A stretch of DNA of 64,000 nt. It comes from Leptospira langatensis. Lineage in GTDB: Bacteria; Spirochaetota; Leptospiria; Leptospirales; Leptospiraceae. Below, one piece after another: positions 63,770-64,000 of the stretch. The notes under the pieces are model-generated. The model saw only the letters and a list, made by a program, of their open reading frames with translations. It made no database searches and had not been told where the DNA came from. Both the position numbers and the translations under genes were made by a program. Every line of letters begins with the position of its first letter. Position 1 is the stretch's first letter. The DNA lies in assembly GCF_004770615.1 (NCBI RefSeq), contig NZ_RQER01000004.1, positions 434,001-498,000 of the forward strand, read 5' to 3'.

Positions 63770-64000
63770 ATGAAATCTCCCGATCCCAAAGATTATCCCA
63801 ACTACTTGGCATTTCTCCAAGACATAACTTCCAAACTTAGAAGTCCGGAAGGTTGTCCTTGGGATCGGGAGCAAACTCATCTTACTCTCGTTCCCTATCT
63901 GATCGAAGAATCACAGGAAGTAGTAGAGGCACTCCTAAAGCAAGACGATGAACACAGCAAAGAGGAATTGGGAGATCTGCTCTTTCAAGTCGTGCTCCAT
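63770..64000 (+). CDS. mazG: MazG-family nucleoside triphosphate pyrophosphohydrolase, start of gene
   Basis: The first 77 residues are visible before the window ends. [32 protein letters not shown] is the MazG signature and [13 protein letters not shown] contains the metal-binding ExxD helix. MazG hydrolyses NTPs and dNTPs to monophosphates and lowers ppGpp levels in E. coli. The ATG at 63770 is a natural start; the upstream 170 bases are non-coding. Confidence 0.9.
   Translation, partial: MKSPDPKDYPNYLAFLQDITSKLRSPEGCPWDREQTHLTLVPYLIEESQEVVEALLKQDDEHSKEELGDLLFQVVLH

Overview
The window is a stretch of spirochaete chromosome that almost certainly comes from the genus Leptospira. The evidence is a probable leptospiral flagellar-coiling protein (FcpA-like), spirochaete-type lipoboxes, an unlinked lone 5S rRNA gene on the minus strand, a TlyC-like CBS hemolysin-family protein, and many small secreted proteins typical of the genus. 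By eye the GC content is in the mid-40s percent. That is higher than I recall for L. interrogans or L. biflexa and fits an intermediate (P2-like) species; this is inference. There are no insertion sequences, prophage genes, CRISPR arrays or obvious islands, so this looks like ordinary core chromosome.

Layout. 1-6.1 kb (minus): split coaB/coaC, a TlyC-like protein, a large TPR protein with a degenerate CHAT-like domain, and gpsA. 6.2-11.2 kb (plus): a hypothetical protein, then a tightly packed cluster of metallophosphoesterase, nucleotidyltransferase, small Cys-pair membrane protein and recG. 11.2-13.9 kb: a small lipoprotein, a VanY-type carboxypeptidase, lpxA and an HPt protein. 13.9-17.4 kb (minus): DnaC-like ATPase, folK, panB and an atypical DAHP synthase. 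17.6-21.1 kb: the FcpA-like protein, a coiled-coil membrane protein and a Baeyer-Villiger-type monooxygenase. 21.1-28.9 kb (minus): tlyA, ispA and a quinone-oxidoreductase-like MDR as one operon, then a secreted dienelactone hydrolase, an RlmL-like methyltransferase, an HbpS/GlcG-like protein and a ceramidase-like lipoprotein. 29.2-33.6 kb (plus): gcvT-gcvH-gcvP.

33.7-35.5 kb holds a Lys/Asp-rich secreted protein, an unassigned structured small RNA with its own promoter and terminator, the 5S rRNA gene and a cytochrome c lipoprotein. 35.5-45.7 kb: a BFD-like ferredoxin / RibD-C / monofunctional transglycosylase operon, a UMF1-type MFS transporter, a likely leaderless small gene, two DUF3052-like paralogs (one with a histone-H1-like tail), an ATP-grasp-like protein, a cytochrome oxidase subunit IV-like protein, a tandem hemerythrin and a gamma carbonic anhydrase. 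45.7-51.8 kb (minus): pheT without pheS, a RapA-like SNF2 helicase and queE. 52-64 kb: a hybrid histidine kinase, an FGE-like protein, an SDR, a DUF2889 protein, tRNA-Thr(CGU), an M23 peptidase, an AEC permease, an ankyrin protein, a LOG-family protein, an outer-membrane barrel candidate, a DUF6580-like membrane protein and the start of mazG.

Pathways represented are coenzyme A and pantothenate, folate, isoprenoid, lipid A, aromatic amino acid, glycine cleavage, queuosine, peptidoglycan turnover and respiration. I saw no clear new multi-gene defence or mobile system. The best candidates for something undescribed are the small RNA at about 34.39-34.53 kb, the metallophosphoesterase/nucleotidyltransferase pair, the DAHP synthase with a changed metal-ligand position, and the degenerate CHAT-like protein.
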